The notes: generated by a model not told the origin, from the letters alone. A DNA stretch of 64,000 nt from Clostridium sp. Marseille-Q2269 (GCF_943736985.1 NZ_CALSFS010000017.1:1-64000); one strand, 5' to 3'. Numbered from the stretch's first letter, positions 44,718 through 54,979 are shown. Numbers and translations: made by a program.

Positions 44718-46109
44718 TTGGTAAACGACGATAATACTATTAATTTAGATAATCTATTTTCTAATGAAAATAGTGAAAAATTTTTATCAGTGTCTGTTCT
44801 TCAAGTAGCTTTTAATGTGGCTTATGAAGGACTTATTCTTGTTGATAATAATTACAATATAATAAAAATAAACACTATGGGTTTAAACATTTTAAATTCT
44901 ACAGAAGATAAATTAAAAGGATCTTCTATAAAAGATATATTAAAAAATTATGGTTTTATACAGGACTGTCTTGAAAATGGTACCCATAAATTTAGCATAG
45001 ATTCCTGCTTTTTTATAGGCAATAATTCTATAAGATGTATTACAAACATAATGGCTGTAAGACTTCACAATTCCATTGTTGGAGCCATTTTAACCATGAG
45101 AGATACAAGGCATATACATAAATTAGTTAATAATGTGGTTGGTTATAAAGCTTCCTATGCTTTTGAGGACATAATAACTAAGAATCAAAAAATGAAGAGC
45201 ATAATAGAATTAGCTAAAAAAGCTTCTGAATCTGATTGTAGTATTTTAATAGATGGTAATAGTGGTACTGGTAAAGAACTATTTGCTCAAGCTATTCATA
45301 ATCATAGTGATAGGCATCATGGTCCTTTTGTAGCAGTAAACTGTGCTGCTATCCCTAGAGAATTAGTTGAAAGCGAATTATTCGGCTACGAAAAAGGTGC
45401 CTTTACAGGTGCATCTAAAGGCGGCTATCCTGGTAAATTTGAACTTGCTGATGGTGGTACTATATTTTTAGATGAAATTGGAGAATTGCCATTAGATGTT
45501 CAATCAAAACTATTAAGGGTTTTGGACAATTTAAAAATAATGCGAGTAGGTGGTACTCATGAAAAGAAAATAGATATTCGAGTACTAGCAGCTACTAATA
45601 GAAATTTGGCTGAAGAAGTTTCCAATAAAAACTTTAGAGGAGATCTTTATTATAGATTAAATGTTATTAATATTCATCTAATACCTTTAAATGATAGAGT
45701 TGAGGATATTGAAGCTTTAACTAATTATTTTATAGATAAATTAAATATTAAAAATCCAGGAAACTTTAAAAAGATAGCTCCTGAATTTATGGATAAACTT
45801 AAATGCTATAGTTGGCCTGGAAATGTACGAGAGCTTAGAAATGTTGTAGAAAGAAGTTACTATATCTGTGAAAATAATATTATTACAGATAAATTTTTAA
45901 ATAGCAAATTAATAAAAACTGGATCAGTTAACTGTTCTGTTGATGAAAAAGAACCTATAATTCCATTAGATGTTTTAGAGCATAAAGCTATTAAAAATGC
46001 ATTATTCCATTGTAAAGGAAATATTGTTCAAGCTTCAGAGCTATTAGGCATTAGTAGAGCTACCATATATAGAAAAATAAATAAATATAATATAAATGTT
46101 AATTACTAA
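44718..46109 (+). CDS. Sigma-54-dependent transcriptional activator
   Basis: The protein is 463 residues. I chose TTG 44718 because GAGGTGA lies 5 bases upstream; the TTG at 44673 has none. An N-terminal PAS-like sensor (~25-140: [20 protein letters not shown]) precedes an AAA+ domain with Walker [16 protein letters not shown], the sigma-54 loop [12 protein letters not shown], Walker [13 protein letters not shown] and [10 protein letters not shown]. It ends with a Fis-type helix-turn-helix ([20 protein letters not shown]). It senses a small ligand and activates an RpoN promoter. The target was not found in this window. Confidence 0.93.
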   Translation: MVNDDNTINLDNLFSNENSEKFLSVSVLQVAFNVAYEGLILVDNNYNIIKINTMGLNILNSTEDKLKGSSIKDILKNYGFIQDCLENGTHKFSIDSCFFIGNNSIRCITNIMAVRLHNSIVGAILTMRDTRHIHKLVNNVVGYKASYAFEDIITKNQKMKSIIELAKKASESDCSILIDGNSGTGKELFAQAIHNHSDRHHGPFVAVNCAAIPRELVESELFGYEKGAFTGASKGGYPGKFELADGGTIFLDEIGELPLDVQSKLLRVLDNLKIMRVGGTHEKKIDIRVLAATNRNLAEEVSNKNFRGDLYYRLNVINIHLIPLNDRVEDIEALTNYFIDKLNIKNPGNFKKIAPEFMDKLKCYSWPGNVRELRNVVERSYYICENNIITDKFLNSKLIKTGSVNCSVDEKEPIIPLDVLEHKAIKNALFHCKGNIVQASELLGISRATIYRKINKYNINVNY

Positions 46110-46139
46110 ATACAAGTACAAATAATAACCATTAATTTA

Positions 46140-46201
46140 GACAATACAATAAAGCTATATAAATTAATCACAACTAATTTATATAGCTTTATTGTATTGT
46201 C
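46140..46201. terminator. Bidirectional terminator
   Basis: A perfect 27-bp stem (46140-46166 with 46175-46201) around an 8-base loop lies between the convergent sigma-54 regulator and LTA-synthase-like genes. Confidence 0.85.
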
Positions 46202-46236
46202 ATAAAAAATTAGGGTCATGTTAATAAAATATATTT

Positions 46237-48156
46237 CTAATTATTTGATTCACTTTCTTTTGGTTGTTCTGTATCTGTTGATTCTTGTTTCAATTTTTTT
46301 ATTAAATTATGATTTAATAAATCATCTGAACTTTGAAGGTCATTAGCACTTTCCTGCTTTTTAGCCTTTAATTCTTCTGTTTCCGGAATTTTTTGTCCAG
46401 TTTTTATATCATAATATTCTCCTGTCCAAGAAATATAAAACACTTTTCCATCACTAAAAGATCCATTTCTAAATGTAACTTTAGGATTTTTAACATTTAA
46501 TAAATCATTACCCAACATATATTTTCTAGGTAAATTATACATATTAGCTAGTGTAGGATACAAGTCCATTTGGCCACCATAAGTATGATTTACGCCTTTA
46601 TTCTCATCTTTAGGGAAATGTATAAACATAGGTACTTTTTGTAATTCATACCATTTTAAATCGTTTGGTGATTTTTCTCCTACAAAGTCGTACAACTCTT
46701 GTATATAGTTCTTAGATATAGCATTATGATCTCCATAAATAACTACTATTGAATTATCTAAATATCCCTCTTTTTCAAGATTATCTAAATACATTCCTAT
46801 TTGGTCATCTGTATAATGTATACCTTTTAAATAATTACCTGTAAATGAACCTTCATATTTTCCTACATTAAATTCTCCATATCCTTTTACATCATCATAA
46901 GGGAAATGGCTGCTCAAAGTTACTAGAAAACTATAAAATGGCTGTTTAAATTCTTTTATTTTTTCTAAAGATTGATTAAAAAATGATTTATCACTTAGTC
47001 CTAAACCTACTTCTTCATCTATATTATAAGTAGATTCTCCATAAAAATCTTGGAACTTTTGGGCTTTATACATTACATTTCTGTTCCAAAATCCATCTTT
47101 ATATCCATGCATAGCTGCTGTATAGTATCCTTTGTCTTGAAATTCGCTTGGCATAGATTTAAATTCATTGCCACTATACATATAATAAGCCGCTCCTGAA
47201 GCTGCTGGATATAATGAGTTATTAGACATAAATTCTGCATCAGATGTATTTCCTGCTGCTACTTGATAAAAATAATTGTCAAAATACAAACTTCTATTTA
47301 TCCATTTATTTAAGTTAGGGGTTATTTCCTGTCCCTCTACTTTTCGATTTATAACGAATTGTTGAAGGGCTTCTACTTGTATGACTATTAGGTTTTTACC
47401 TTCCCCTACGCCTTTCAATTTTGTTCCCTGTATTTTTGATCTCTCATCAAAGGTATTTACTATTTCCTTTTCTTTAGCTTCAGGAAGTTTCTTGCTGTTA
47501 TTTATTTTATTTCTTGTAAATTGATAAGCATCTATAACATGAAAGTTCACATTTCCTAAAACCTTGGTTATATATATTCTGTTGCTCATAGTGTTAAGTA
47601 ATCCTGGTTGATCTACTGATAACTTATATATGTTTATTCCGTTTAATAAAATAGCTCCTGCCAGTATTAAAGTTCCTATTCCTAATCGTATAATTCTTTT
47701 GTTTTCCTTATAAGGCATATTTTTGTATACTTTTAAGAAAGGCAAAATAAGAAATATATCTAAAAAATATACAAAATCCAACGGTTTAAATAAACTTACA
47801 ATACTGGAGGCAACACCTCCTAATAAAAAAGCATTTCTTATAGCTCCTATAGATATAATATCTTTGTAATATCTAAAGTATAATAAATCTGCTAAAATTA
47901 TAGAACTGATTATTATATTAATTACATATAAAAATTTAGTTCTTTTGTATTTCTGCAAGAAATAACCTACTCCTAGCAGTATCCCTACAGATGCAATTAC
48001 TGGTGGTAGTATATACTTGTAGCTAAAAAATTCTGGAGATATTTCTTTTCCATAAAAAATTACCTTTAAACTTACTAATAATAAAAATAATATTATGTCT
48101 AAATTTCTAATAAGTATTTTCGTGATTACATTTTTTAACTTTAAAGCCCGCTCCAT
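46237..48156 (-). CDS. LTA synthase family (sulfatase-fold) membrane enzyme
   Basis: The protein is 639 residues. I prefer the ATG at 48156 because GAGGG abuts the earlier ATG at 48162. About five N-terminal membrane helices (to ~residue 175) are followed by an extracellular alkaline-phosphatase/sulfatase domain: VIQVEALQQFVINRK, the catalytic Thr in AAGNTSDAEFMSNNS, YGDHNAISKNY and MFIHFP. LtaS-type enzymes polymerise glycerol phosphate from phosphatidylglycerol onto a lipid anchor. It could be a synthase, primase or phosphoglycerol transferase; clostridia carry several paralogs. A Gln/Glu/Ser-rich tail ends the protein. Confidence 0.88.
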   Translation of the reverse strand: MERALKLKNVITKILIRNLDIILFLLLVSLKVIFYGKEISPEFFSYKYILPPVIASVGILLGVGYFLQKYKRTKFLYVINIIISSIILADLLYFRYYKDIISIGAIRNAFLLGGVASSIVSLFKPLDFVYFLDIFLILPFLKVYKNMPYKENKRIIRLGIGTLILAGAILLNGINIYKLSVDQPGLLNTMSNRIYITKVLGNVNFHVIDAYQFTRNKINNSKKLPEAKEKEIVNTFDERSKIQGTKLKGVGEGKNLIVIQVEALQQFVINRKVEGQEITPNLNKWINRSLYFDNYFYQVAAGNTSDAEFMSNNSLYPAASGAAYYMYSGNEFKSMPSEFQDKGYYTAAMHGYKDGFWNRNVMYKAQKFQDFYGESTYNIDEEVGLGLSDKSFFNQSLEKIKEFKQPFYSFLVTLSSHFPYDDVKGYGEFNVGKYEGSFTGNYLKGIHYTDDQIGMYLDNLEKEGYLDNSIVVIYGDHNAISKNYIQELYDFVGEKSPNDLKWYELQKVPMFIHFPKDENKGVNHTYGGQMDLYPTLANMYNLPRKYMLGNDLLNVKNPKVTFRNGSFSDGKVFYISWTGEYYDIKTGQKIPETEELKAKKQESANDLQSSDDLLNHNLIKKLKQESTDTEQPKESESNN

Positions 48157-48494
48157 TTCCATCCCTCACTAATAATATTTTGCTTTTTAAACTTATACAT
48201 ATAGAACTTACTATTAATTTAATGTATTTTATATCCTGGTACTAATATATTATATAAATTTTGATTTATAAATTTCTCAAATGTAAATTGAATATCATTA
48301 TCTATACTTATTTAAAATTCAAGCCTTTTATAAAAAGGAAAAGTCAACTTCTACTTAAATGTATTAATTAAAACTTTTCTATATTAGTATAAGATTTGCC
48401 TATGTATATGGTTTAAATAAAATATTAAAATTTTTTTAATATTTCTCTATTGACTATTATATATGTATATATATGAATTATGCAAACCATGAAT

Positions 48495-48524
48495 AAAAAC
48501 TCTATGAATATTCATAGAGTTTTT
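48495..48524 (-). terminator. Terminator of the UPF0316 gene
   Basis: AAAAACTCTATGAAT and its complement form an almost gapless 15-bp hairpin ending in T5. Apart from this, 48,163-48,591 shows only AT-rich intergenic sequence. Confidence 0.75.
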
Positions 48525-48591
48525 ACAACCAAAATATCAATTATATACATCCATAACTTTATATTTCATATATAACCAATATATAATATTC

Positions 48592-49104
48592 TTATTTTCT
48601 TATGCCGTATCCACCATAAACAGTGTTTATATCATTTATAGATATCATTGCATTGATATCACTGTTTTCTATGGTTCTTATAATTTCCTGTCTTCTCTTT
48701 CTCTTAGCGTGTATTATAAGCATTTTCTTGTGATCTATTTTTCCCTCAGCATCTACCATAGTTACCCCTATATTTTCGTTTCTTAATATTTCTGCTAATC
48801 TCTTACCATCTGATTCTGCCGCTATAACATTTATAGTTAATAGTCCTATGGCTAATTTTTCTTCTATAACACAACCTATATAATTACCACAAGTAAATCC
48901 TAAAGCGTAAACTACCATTCTTATAGGATCTTCCTTAATTCCCGTTAAAACGGAACTAGTTACATAAAGCCATATAGTCACTTCTACAAATCCTATAATT
49001 GATCCATATAATTTTTCACCACGAGTAATTAAAACTGTTCTGATGGTCATTAGTGCTACTTCCATGATTTTAGCAAAAAATATAAATGCATAGTATGATA
49101 ACAT
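48592..49104 (-). CDS. UPF0316 / DUF2179 membrane protein
   Basis: The protein is 170 residues. About three N-terminal helices (FIFFAKIMEVALMTIRTVL, GFVEVTIWLYVTSSVL, YALGFTCGNYIGCVIEE) are followed by a soluble DUF2179 domain (IGVTMVDAEGKIDHKKMLII, with an AMISINDINTVYGGYG ending). The size fits the UPF0316 family. The function is unknown; the C-terminal domain is shared with YitT-type proteins. It is a single gene. Confidence 0.88.
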   Translation of the reverse strand: MLSYYAFIFFAKIMEVALMTIRTVLITRGEKLYGSIIGFVEVTIWLYVTSSVLTGIKEDPIRMVVYALGFTCGNYIGCVIEEKLAIGLLTINVIAAESDGKRLAEILRNENIGVTMVDAEGKIDHKKMLIIHAKRKRRQEIIRTIENSDINAMISINDINTVYGGYGIRK

Positions 49105-49352
49105 TTAACCAGCCCCCCTATCTCTTAATTTTCAACATAAAAAATATAATTCCAAACATCCAACCATAACATATTATATATGGAAATCTTCTAATTGTTA
49201 ATACTATTTTTAAAAATATATGTTAATTATTTTTAATAATTTTCTATATGCATCAAAAGCCTCAAATATATAGCTTACATGAACTTTTTATATTCAACTT
49301 CAAGTTGGAACTTAGTACATATTTTAACTTACATGGTGAACTATTCTACACA

Positions 49353-49404
49353 AAAAAACCTTAGTATTAAGTACTTAGAAAAATACTTTAATATTAAGGC
49401 TTTT
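49353..49404 (-). terminator. Terminator downstream of degV
   Basis: CCTTAGTATTAAGTA pairs imperfectly with ACTTTAATATTAAGG, with T runs on both outer sides. The rest of 49,105-49,544 holds nothing recognised. Confidence 0.7.
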
Positions 49405-49544
49405 TATCCATTTGATACATTATTATGTTAAGTCAAAATAATGCATTTAATTTATTTATAACTGTTCTTTAATTTTTTATAACTATTGAATTAAAATAAA
49501 TCACTTTATTTATTATACAATAGGCTCATAGTGATATATAAATA

Positions 49545-50411
49545 TTAGTTCATGTAACAATCTACATCTTTGAAACATGCAACACCTACTAATCCTGGGC
49601 CACTATGAACTCCAGACACAGGACTTATACATCCTCCAAGCATACTAAAAGTAACATTAGGCAACTTTTTAAGTATTTCAAAAACTTCTTTAGCTTCTTC
49701 TTCTGCATTTCCATGCATAACATAAATTTTGCATTTGCTCTTTTCTAAAAGTTCTTTAACAATATCTACAAGCTTAGCTAAAGATTGTTTTCTACCTCTT
49801 ACTTTCGTATATGTATAATATTTTCCATCTTCATTATCTATAGAAATTATAGGCTTAATATTTAAAAGCTCCGCTATAGTTCCTGCAACTTTTCCTATTC
49901 TTCCACCTCTTTTTAAATACTCAAGAGTTCCAACTACGAAAAATGTTTTAGTATTTTCTGTTATCTTAGGAATAACATTAACTATTTCCTCATAACTTTT
50001 GCCCTGTTCTATCATTCTTGCACACTCTATTAGGATTACACCTTCTCCTAAGGATATAGACTTAGAATCACATATATATGTTGTAAGTTTAGGATGGTTC
50101 TCACTTACTATTTTCATTCCGTTATATATTCCAGATAATCCGCTAGATAAAACTACAGATATTACATGGGTATACCCTTCTTCTTCTAATTGTGTGAAAA
50201 GGTTATCCATATCCTCCATAGATGGCAATGAGGATGTAGGAACTTCTACTTCTAAGTTTTCATAAACTTCTTTAGAACTTATATCAATTTTATCTCTAAG
50301 TTCCCTATCTTTATATATTATTCTAAAAGCTAACTGCTTTATGTTATACTTTCCTATTAAATCTTCTGGTAAATCACTAGTTGTATCAGTAATCAATGCA
50401 ATCTTTTCCAA
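49545..50411 (-). CDS. DegV family fatty-acid-binding protein
   Basis: The protein is 288 residues. N-terminal ALITDTTSDLPEDLIGKY, VVLSSGLSGIYNGMK, the glycine/arginine loop LEYLKRGGRIGKVAG and the ending SPVSGVHSGPGLVGVACF are the DegV family marks. FakB-type members bind a fatty acid and present it to the kinase FakA. The TTSSLPS-type motif appears as VPTSSLPSMEDM. No fakA is next to it. Single gene; AGGAGG lies upstream of the ATG. Confidence 0.93.
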   Translation of the reverse strand: MEKIALITDTTSDLPEDLIGKYNIKQLAFRIIYKDRELRDKIDISSKEVYENLEVEVPTSSLPSMEDMDNLFTQLEEEGYTHVISVVLSSGLSGIYNGMKIVSENHPKLTTYICDSKSISLGEGVILIECARMIEQGKSYEEIVNVIPKITENTKTFFVVGTLEYLKRGGRIGKVAGTIAELLNIKPIISIDNEDGKYYTYTKVRGRKQSLAKLVDIVKELLEKSKCKIYVMHGNAEEEAKEVFEILKKLPNVTFSMLGGCISPVSGVHSGPGLVGVACFKDVDCYMN

Positions 50412-50493
50412 TTAAAATTCCTCCTAATAACCATATACGAATATAGATTAATTATAACACTTTACTGCTATATGACAATAGATGTAAAAAAAT

Positions 50494-50528
50494 AAGATAT
50501 AATAAATTATATATGTTTATTATATCTT
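50494..50528. terminator. Terminator-like hairpin
   Basis: AAGATATAATAAA (50494-50506) pairs with TTTATTATATCTT (50516-50528). It lies downstream of the small gene at 50620-50883. Confidence 0.5.
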
Positions 50529-50619
50529 TAATTATATTATTTATTATTAATAACATAATTATGTAAAAACTTACTTAATTATATTATAAATTTTCCTATT
50601 AAAAATTAATTATAGTACT

Positions 50620-50883
50620 TTAATTTAATACTTTAGGCACTGCAAATAACTTATAATTAACATTTGCATTGCTACTTATTTCCTTTATATCTTCTACGCT
50701 GTTTATTTTTAAAATTAGTGTTGATCCTTTTTTATTTAAAATTCCACCTCCAATAAGATATCTTTCCCCTAATACCCTATTAGTTAGATGAGTTTTTATT
50801 TTGCTAAGCACACTGTAGTCACCGGATTTATAGTTAATTTTAACAAATAAATTATAATCGTTCTTCACTTCACAAATATTCAT
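50620..50883 (-). CDS. Small conserved-looking protein of unknown function
   Basis: The protein is 87 residues from ATG 50883, with AGGGG 8-9 bases upstream; an earlier ATG at 50904 has no site. It begins MNICEVKNDYNLFVKINY, with YLIGGGILNKKGSTLILK in the middle and NYKLFAVPKVLN at the end. It is soluble, with mixed strands and helices. I do not recognise the family. It stands alone between degV and the purine permease region. Confidence 0.6.
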   Translation of the reverse strand: MNICEVKNDYNLFVKINYKSGDYSVLSKIKTHLTNRVLGERYLIGGGILNKKGSTLILKINSVEDIKEISSNANVNYKLFAVPKVLN

Positions 50884-51150
50884 CTTTTCAACCCCTAATT
50901 TCATAATAATTTTTTATTACATGTTTATTGTATCGAACATTAGTTCAATAGTCAACTTTTTTTCTATATTTTTTGTACTTTTTGTTTAATTATTGTAAAA
51001 TATTTGTATTTTTTGGCATTATATACATTACAATATAGAAATTAATAAATGTAAAAATTGATTTTTGTTTATATTTGTTAATATTCCTTTAAATAAACAT
51101 TGACTTGCATAGCATAAAATGCTATTATTTGTATTAAAATTGCATAGATG

Positions 51151-51222
51151 TCATCCATATATTTCTGATAATACGGTTCAGAAGTTTCTACTAGGTACCA
51201 TAAATGCCTTTGCTATGGGTGA
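51151..51222 (+). promoter_or_regulatory. Purine riboswitch, guanine type
   Basis: P1 is TCATCCATA (51151-51159) with TATGGGTGA (51214-51222). P2 CTGA/TCAG carries a loop with ACGG. The J2-3 core is AGTTTCTACT. P3 AGG/CCT has the loop ACCATAAATG. The loop-loop GG/CC contact is kept. The specificity base (position 74 in xpt) is C at 51213, so guanine or hypoxanthine is predicted rather than adenine. A terminator and a purine permease follow. Confidence 0.88.
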
Positions 51223-51268
51223 ATCCTTTATATTTATATATATATTTATATGTACATATTTATATTCC

Positions 51269-51308
51269 AAAACTATTAAGGATTTGCTTATATCCTTGGT
51301 AGTTTTTT
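51269..51308 (+). terminator. Riboswitch-controlled terminator
   Basis: AAAACTATTAAGGAT pairs with ATCCTTGGTAGTTTT, followed by T-rich sequence, 47 bases after the aptamer. With ligand bound it should stop transcription before the permease. Confidence 0.8.
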
Positions 51309-51350
51309 CGCGTTTTATTTAATTTATGCTATTATTTAGGGAGGATAAAA

Positions 51351-52769
51351 ATGAAAACAACTCATAATACGGGTTCTTTATTGGAAAGAATCTTTAAACT
51401 TTCACGCAACAAAACGAATGTAAAAACAGAAGTTATTGCTGGTTTTACAACTTTTATTACTATGGCCTATACTCTACTTGTCATTCCTAACATATTAAAA
51501 TTCTCCGGAATGAATTCTTTAGGCTTAAAAGGAGATGCCGCAGGAAAACTCACCACTTTAAATGACCCTGTAGTGGCAGCATTATTTACAGGTATGTGTC
51601 TTACATCCGCTATTGGAACTATAATAATGGCTTTTTACGGCAATTTACCCTTTGCTGTAGCTCCTGGTATTGGACTTACTGCTTTCTTTACTTATAGTGT
51701 ATGTTTAACATTAGGATATACTTGGCAACAAGCTTTAGCAGCTGTATTTATATCTGGAATTATATTTATAATTATTACCGTTACATCCATAAGAGAAAAA
51801 ATAGTAGATGCTCTACCTAAAAATTTAAAAATAGCTATAACAGGTGGTATAGGTCTTTTTATAGCTTTAATAGGTTTAAAAAGTGGACATATTATCGTAT
51901 CTAATCCAAGTACTTTAATTAGCTTTGGAAGTTTTTCTGATCCCAAAGCTTTACTCACACTTATTGGAATATGTTTAATGGGAATATTAGTAGCAAGGCA
52001 AGTTAAAGGTGGTATGCTTATATCTATAATTGTAACTACTATTATAGGAATGCCTCTTGGAGCTACTAACCTTTCTGGTTTGAAGATATTAAGTACACCA
52101 GCTTCTGTAGCCCCAACATTTTTAGCTTTTGATTTTAATGGACTTATACATCATAATGGAGCTGGATTTATAGGAGCATTCACCAGTATCATAATGGTTA
52201 TATTAACCTTTAGCCTAGTTGATTTATTTGATACTATAGGAACTTTAGTAGGTACAGCACAAAAGGCAGATATGATTTTGCCAAATGGTAAAATTAAAAA
52301 TATGAATCAAGCTCTTTTATCTGATGCTGTCGCCACAACTATAAGTTCTATGTTTGGAACTACAACTACAGCAACTTATGTAGAATCAACAGCAGGAATC
52401 GCTGAAGGAGGAAGAACAGGATTAACATCATTAGTAGTAGGAATATTATTTTTACTATCCTTATTCTTTAGTGGATTAGTAGGCATAGCCCCTGCAGAAG
52501 CTACTGCACCTGCGCTTGTAATTGTAGGAGTTTTAATGGTAAGCTCTGTTAAAGATGTAGACTTTGATGATTTTACAGAAGCACTTCCAGCTTTCTTTAC
52601 TATAGCAATCATGCCATTTAGTTATAGTATAGCTAACGGAATTGCAGCAGGCATAATATTCTACCCAATAATGAAAATATTCACTGGAAGACATAAAGAA
52701 GTTCATCCTATTGTTTATGTATTAGCTGTATTATTCATAATCAGATTTATAATGCTACCAAGTGCATAA
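51351..52769 (+). CDS. Guanine/hypoxanthine permease (AzgA/NCS2 family)
   Basis: The protein is 472 residues with about 12-14 membrane helices. AzgA-like marks: TEVIAGFTTFITMAYTLLV, AVAPGIGLTAFFTYSV, VDLFDTIGTLVGTAQKAD, the conserved GTTTTATYVESTAGIAEGG and ALPAFFTIAIMPFSYSIANG. GAGG lies 7-10 bases before the ATG. It imports guanine and/or hypoxanthine and is switched off by the upstream purine riboswitch when purine is plentiful, consistent with the C-type specificity base. It would be pbuG or pbuO in Bacillus terms; I leave the symbol open. Confidence 0.92.
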   Translation: MKTTHNTGSLLERIFKLSRNKTNVKTEVIAGFTTFITMAYTLLVIPNILKFSGMNSLGLKGDAAGKLTTLNDPVVAALFTGMCLTSAIGTIIMAFYGNLPFAVAPGIGLTAFFTYSVCLTLGYTWQQALAAVFISGIIFIIITVTSIREKIVDALPKNLKIAITGGIGLFIALIGLKSGHIIVSNPSTLISFGSFSDPKALLTLIGICLMGILVARQVKGGMLISIIVTTIIGMPLGATNLSGLKILSTPASVAPTFLAFDFNGLIHHNGAGFIGAFTSIIMVILTFSLVDLFDTIGTLVGTAQKADMILPNGKIKNMNQALLSDAVATTISSMFGTTTTATYVESTAGIAEGGRTGLTSLVVGILFLLSLFFSGLVGIAPAEATAPALVIVGVLMVSSVKDVDFDDFTEALPAFFTIAIMPFSYSIANGIAAGIIFYPIMKIFTGRHKEVHPIVYVLAVLFIIRFIMLPSA

Positions 52770-52814
52770 ACTAAAAAAATTTGGACTTAAAAGGCTTCTA
52801 CTACCCTCATACTT

Positions 52815-52910
52815 AAAACAAAAATACTTTTAGAGAAAATATATGGCTATAAAAATAAATATAATACTTTATTTTTATAGCCATTCATTGATTAAAATAT
52901 TTCTTGTTTT
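52815..52910. repeat. MITE-like repeat family X, copy 2 (complete)
   Basis: A 96-base element with arms AAAACAAAAATACTTTTAG and its partner ending ATTTCTTGTTTT, and an inner ATGGCTATAAAAATAAA pair. It lies between the purine permease and tetR, convergent, and could also act as a terminator. Confidence 0.65.
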
Positions 52911-52932
52911 AATCTCTATATTTTAAAGTTTG

Positions 52933-53502
52933 TTAACTTGTAATTTTACTAAGAGATAAAATAAAATCATCTATCATAAATTGAAAACTTTCTTCTGGAC
53001 TAACTTTATTTTGGAAATATCCAAGAAACTTTAAGGATATAAATCCATGCAAAAGACTTCTCAATGCTCTACTTTTATGTATTAAATGTGTTTCATCTTT
53101 AATATAAAAATTTAAGACCTGATGCATTATATTATTAGTTTGCCTTGATAATCTATTTATTTCTTCATTTTCTGTGCTAGCAACATTAACAAAAAGCCTG
53201 TAAGCACTGCTGTTCTTAAAGGCAAAATCTCGATAAGCATAAGCATATTTTCTTATAGCATCTTCCCCACTTTTCCCAATTAAGTTTTCCATTAAACTCA
53301 AATTTAATTCATTTAAAAGATATATGGTCATCTCTATTCTAAGATCATCCATATTGTTAAAGTGATTATATAACGATGGATATTTTATATCCAATTTTTC
53401 TGCAATCTTTTGAAAAGTAACTTGATTAAGACCAATTTCATCAGCCAATAACAAAGAAACTTTAATAATTTTCTCTTTGGTTAGATTTCGTTTTCTTACC
53501 AT
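52933..53502 (-). CDS. TetR/AcrR-family regulator
   Basis: The protein is 189 residues. Its N-terminal helix-turn-helix is KEKIIKVSLLLADEIGLNQV followed by IAEKLDIKYPSLYNHFNNMD. The C-terminal ligand domain resembles TetR_C_33/WHG types (SALRSLLHGFISLKFLGYF). AAGGAGTG precedes the ATG. It is divergent from the MFS transporter at 53777, the usual efflux-pump arrangement, and a palindrome in the shared spacer is a likely operator. It should release DNA when the pump substrate binds. Confidence 0.92.
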   Translation of the reverse strand: MVRKRNLTKEKIIKVSLLLADEIGLNQVTFQKIAEKLDIKYPSLYNHFNNMDDLRIEMTIYLLNELNLSLMENLIGKSGEDAIRKYAYAYRDFAFKNSSAYRLFVNVASTENEEINRLSRQTNNIMHQVLNFYIKDETHLIHKSRALRSLLHGFISLKFLGYFQNKVSPEESFQFMIDDFILSLSKITS

Positions 53503-53578
53503 TTTGCCACTCCTTACAATATTATAAGATAGTTTAACATATTATAATATTTTTTACAAACTACAAATTGTATTTTAC

Positions 53579-53597
53579 AAACTATAGATTATAGTTT
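53579..53597. promoter_or_regulatory. Predicted TetR operator
   Basis: A perfect AAACTATA-GAT-TATAGTTT palindrome in the tetR/MFS spacer, with a degenerate second copy just before it (AAACTACAAATTGTATTTT). Confidence 0.6.
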
Positions 53598-53776
53598 ATT
53601 ATTATATAATAAAGCATATTTGTGAATTTTATTATGTACTGTGTAATAAATTAAAATAAATATATAATATTTGTTTTATTATTACTTATGTAAGAAACTA
53701 ATAAATATAGAAGAAACACATATTATTAATTAATTTTATACAATGGTTTGGTTACAGTAAGAAAAGGAGTTTATTT

Positions 53777-54979
53777 ATGAAATTGTGGAAAAGAAATTTA
53801 GTAGTTTGTTGGATTGGAATGTTCGTATCGGGTATAGGAATGAGCCAAATTGCACCTGTATTACCTTTATACATAAAACAGCTTGGTATTTCTAATACAG
53901 CTTCAATTGAACAAATTTCAGGAATAGCCTTTGGGGCTACCTTTATAATTTCAGCTATCTTTTCTCCTATTTGGGGTAAAGCCGCTGATAAATATGGTCG
54001 AAAACCTATGCTTTTAAGAGCAAGTCTTGGAATGTCTATAGTTATATTTACTATGGGTTTTTCCCGTAATGTATATGAACTTATAGGATTAAGATTACTT
54101 CAAGGAGTTGTAACAGGATATAGTCCAGCTTGCACTACATTGATTGCAACTCAAACAGATAGAGAACATGTTGGATGGGCCTTAGGTACTATTTCAACAG
54201 GAAATATTGCAGGATCCTTGCTTGGACCAATAATTGGTGGATTTATCGAAGAACACTTTGGTTTAAAAAATGTTTTCTTTATTACTGGTGCATTACTTAT
54301 AGCTACATTTATTATAACTTATTTATTTGTAAAGGAATCTTTTACTCCTGAAGATAAAAATGAACTCACAACTAGAGAATCATGGAATAGTATTCCTAAC
54401 AAGGATCTAACTATTATAATGTTTGTTACCTCTTTTGTGTTAATTTTAGGATTATATTCTGTAGAGCCCATCGTAACAATATATGTTAGCCAATTGTCTC
54501 GTAGCGCCAGTCATATTGCTCTTTTAGCTGGAATCACATTCTCAGCTTCAGGACTAGCAAATATAATTGCAGCTCCAAGACTTGGAAAACTTTCTGATAA
54601 AATTGGAGCACACAAAATTATATTGGTAGCCCTTGTGGTGGCTGCACTACTTTTTATACCCCAGGCCTTTGTAAAAAATGTTTGGCAGTTAATGGGACTT
54701 CGTTTTTTGTTGGGTTTAACTATGGGTGGTCTCAATCCTTCTGTTAATGTATTAGTTAAAAAGATTACTCCCCCTTCTCTTACAGGAAGAGTTTATGGTT
54801 TTAATATTTCTGCACAATATTTAGGTGTATTTGCAGGTTCAATTTTAGGTGGGCAAATAGCCGCTAATTTTGGTATTAGATATGTATTCTTTATTACTAG
54901 TGCACTGTTATTTATAAATGCAATATGGGTTTATTTTAAAGTATATAAAAAGCTTAGTTTAAAAAAATATTCAGTATAA
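53777..54979 (+). CDS. MFS multidrug efflux transporter
   Basis: The protein is 400 residues with 12 membrane helices. MFS motif A is seen as GKAADKYGRKPMLLR, and motif C-like GNIAGSLLGPIIGGFIEE lies in helix 5, which marks drug/proton antiporters (DHA1 family). A second A-like motif is GKLSDKIGAHKII. AAGGAG lies 8 bases before the ATG. Control by the divergent TetR is expected. The drug range is unknown. Confidence 0.92.
   Translation: MKLWKRNLVVCWIGMFVSGIGMSQIAPVLPLYIKQLGISNTASIEQISGIAFGATFIISAIFSPIWGKAADKYGRKPMLLRASLGMSIVIFTMGFSRNVYELIGLRLLQGVVTGYSPACTTLIATQTDREHVGWALGTISTGNIAGSLLGPIIGGFIEEHFGLKNVFFITGALLIATFIITYLFVKESFTPEDKNELTTRESWNSIPNKDLTIIMFVTSFVLILGLYSVEPIVTIYVSQLSRSASHIALLAGITFSASGLANIIAAPRLGKLSDKIGAHKIILVALVVAALLFIPQAFVKNVWQLMGLRFLLGLTMGGLNPSVNVLVKKITPPSLTGRVYGFNISAQYLGVFAGSILGGQIAANFGIRYVFFITSALLFINAIWVYFKVYKKLSLKKYSV

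Noticed and set aside
51119..51322. 67-codon plus-strand ORF before the purine permease
   Set aside because: It spans the guanine riboswitch and its terminator; the peptide has no protein-like pattern.
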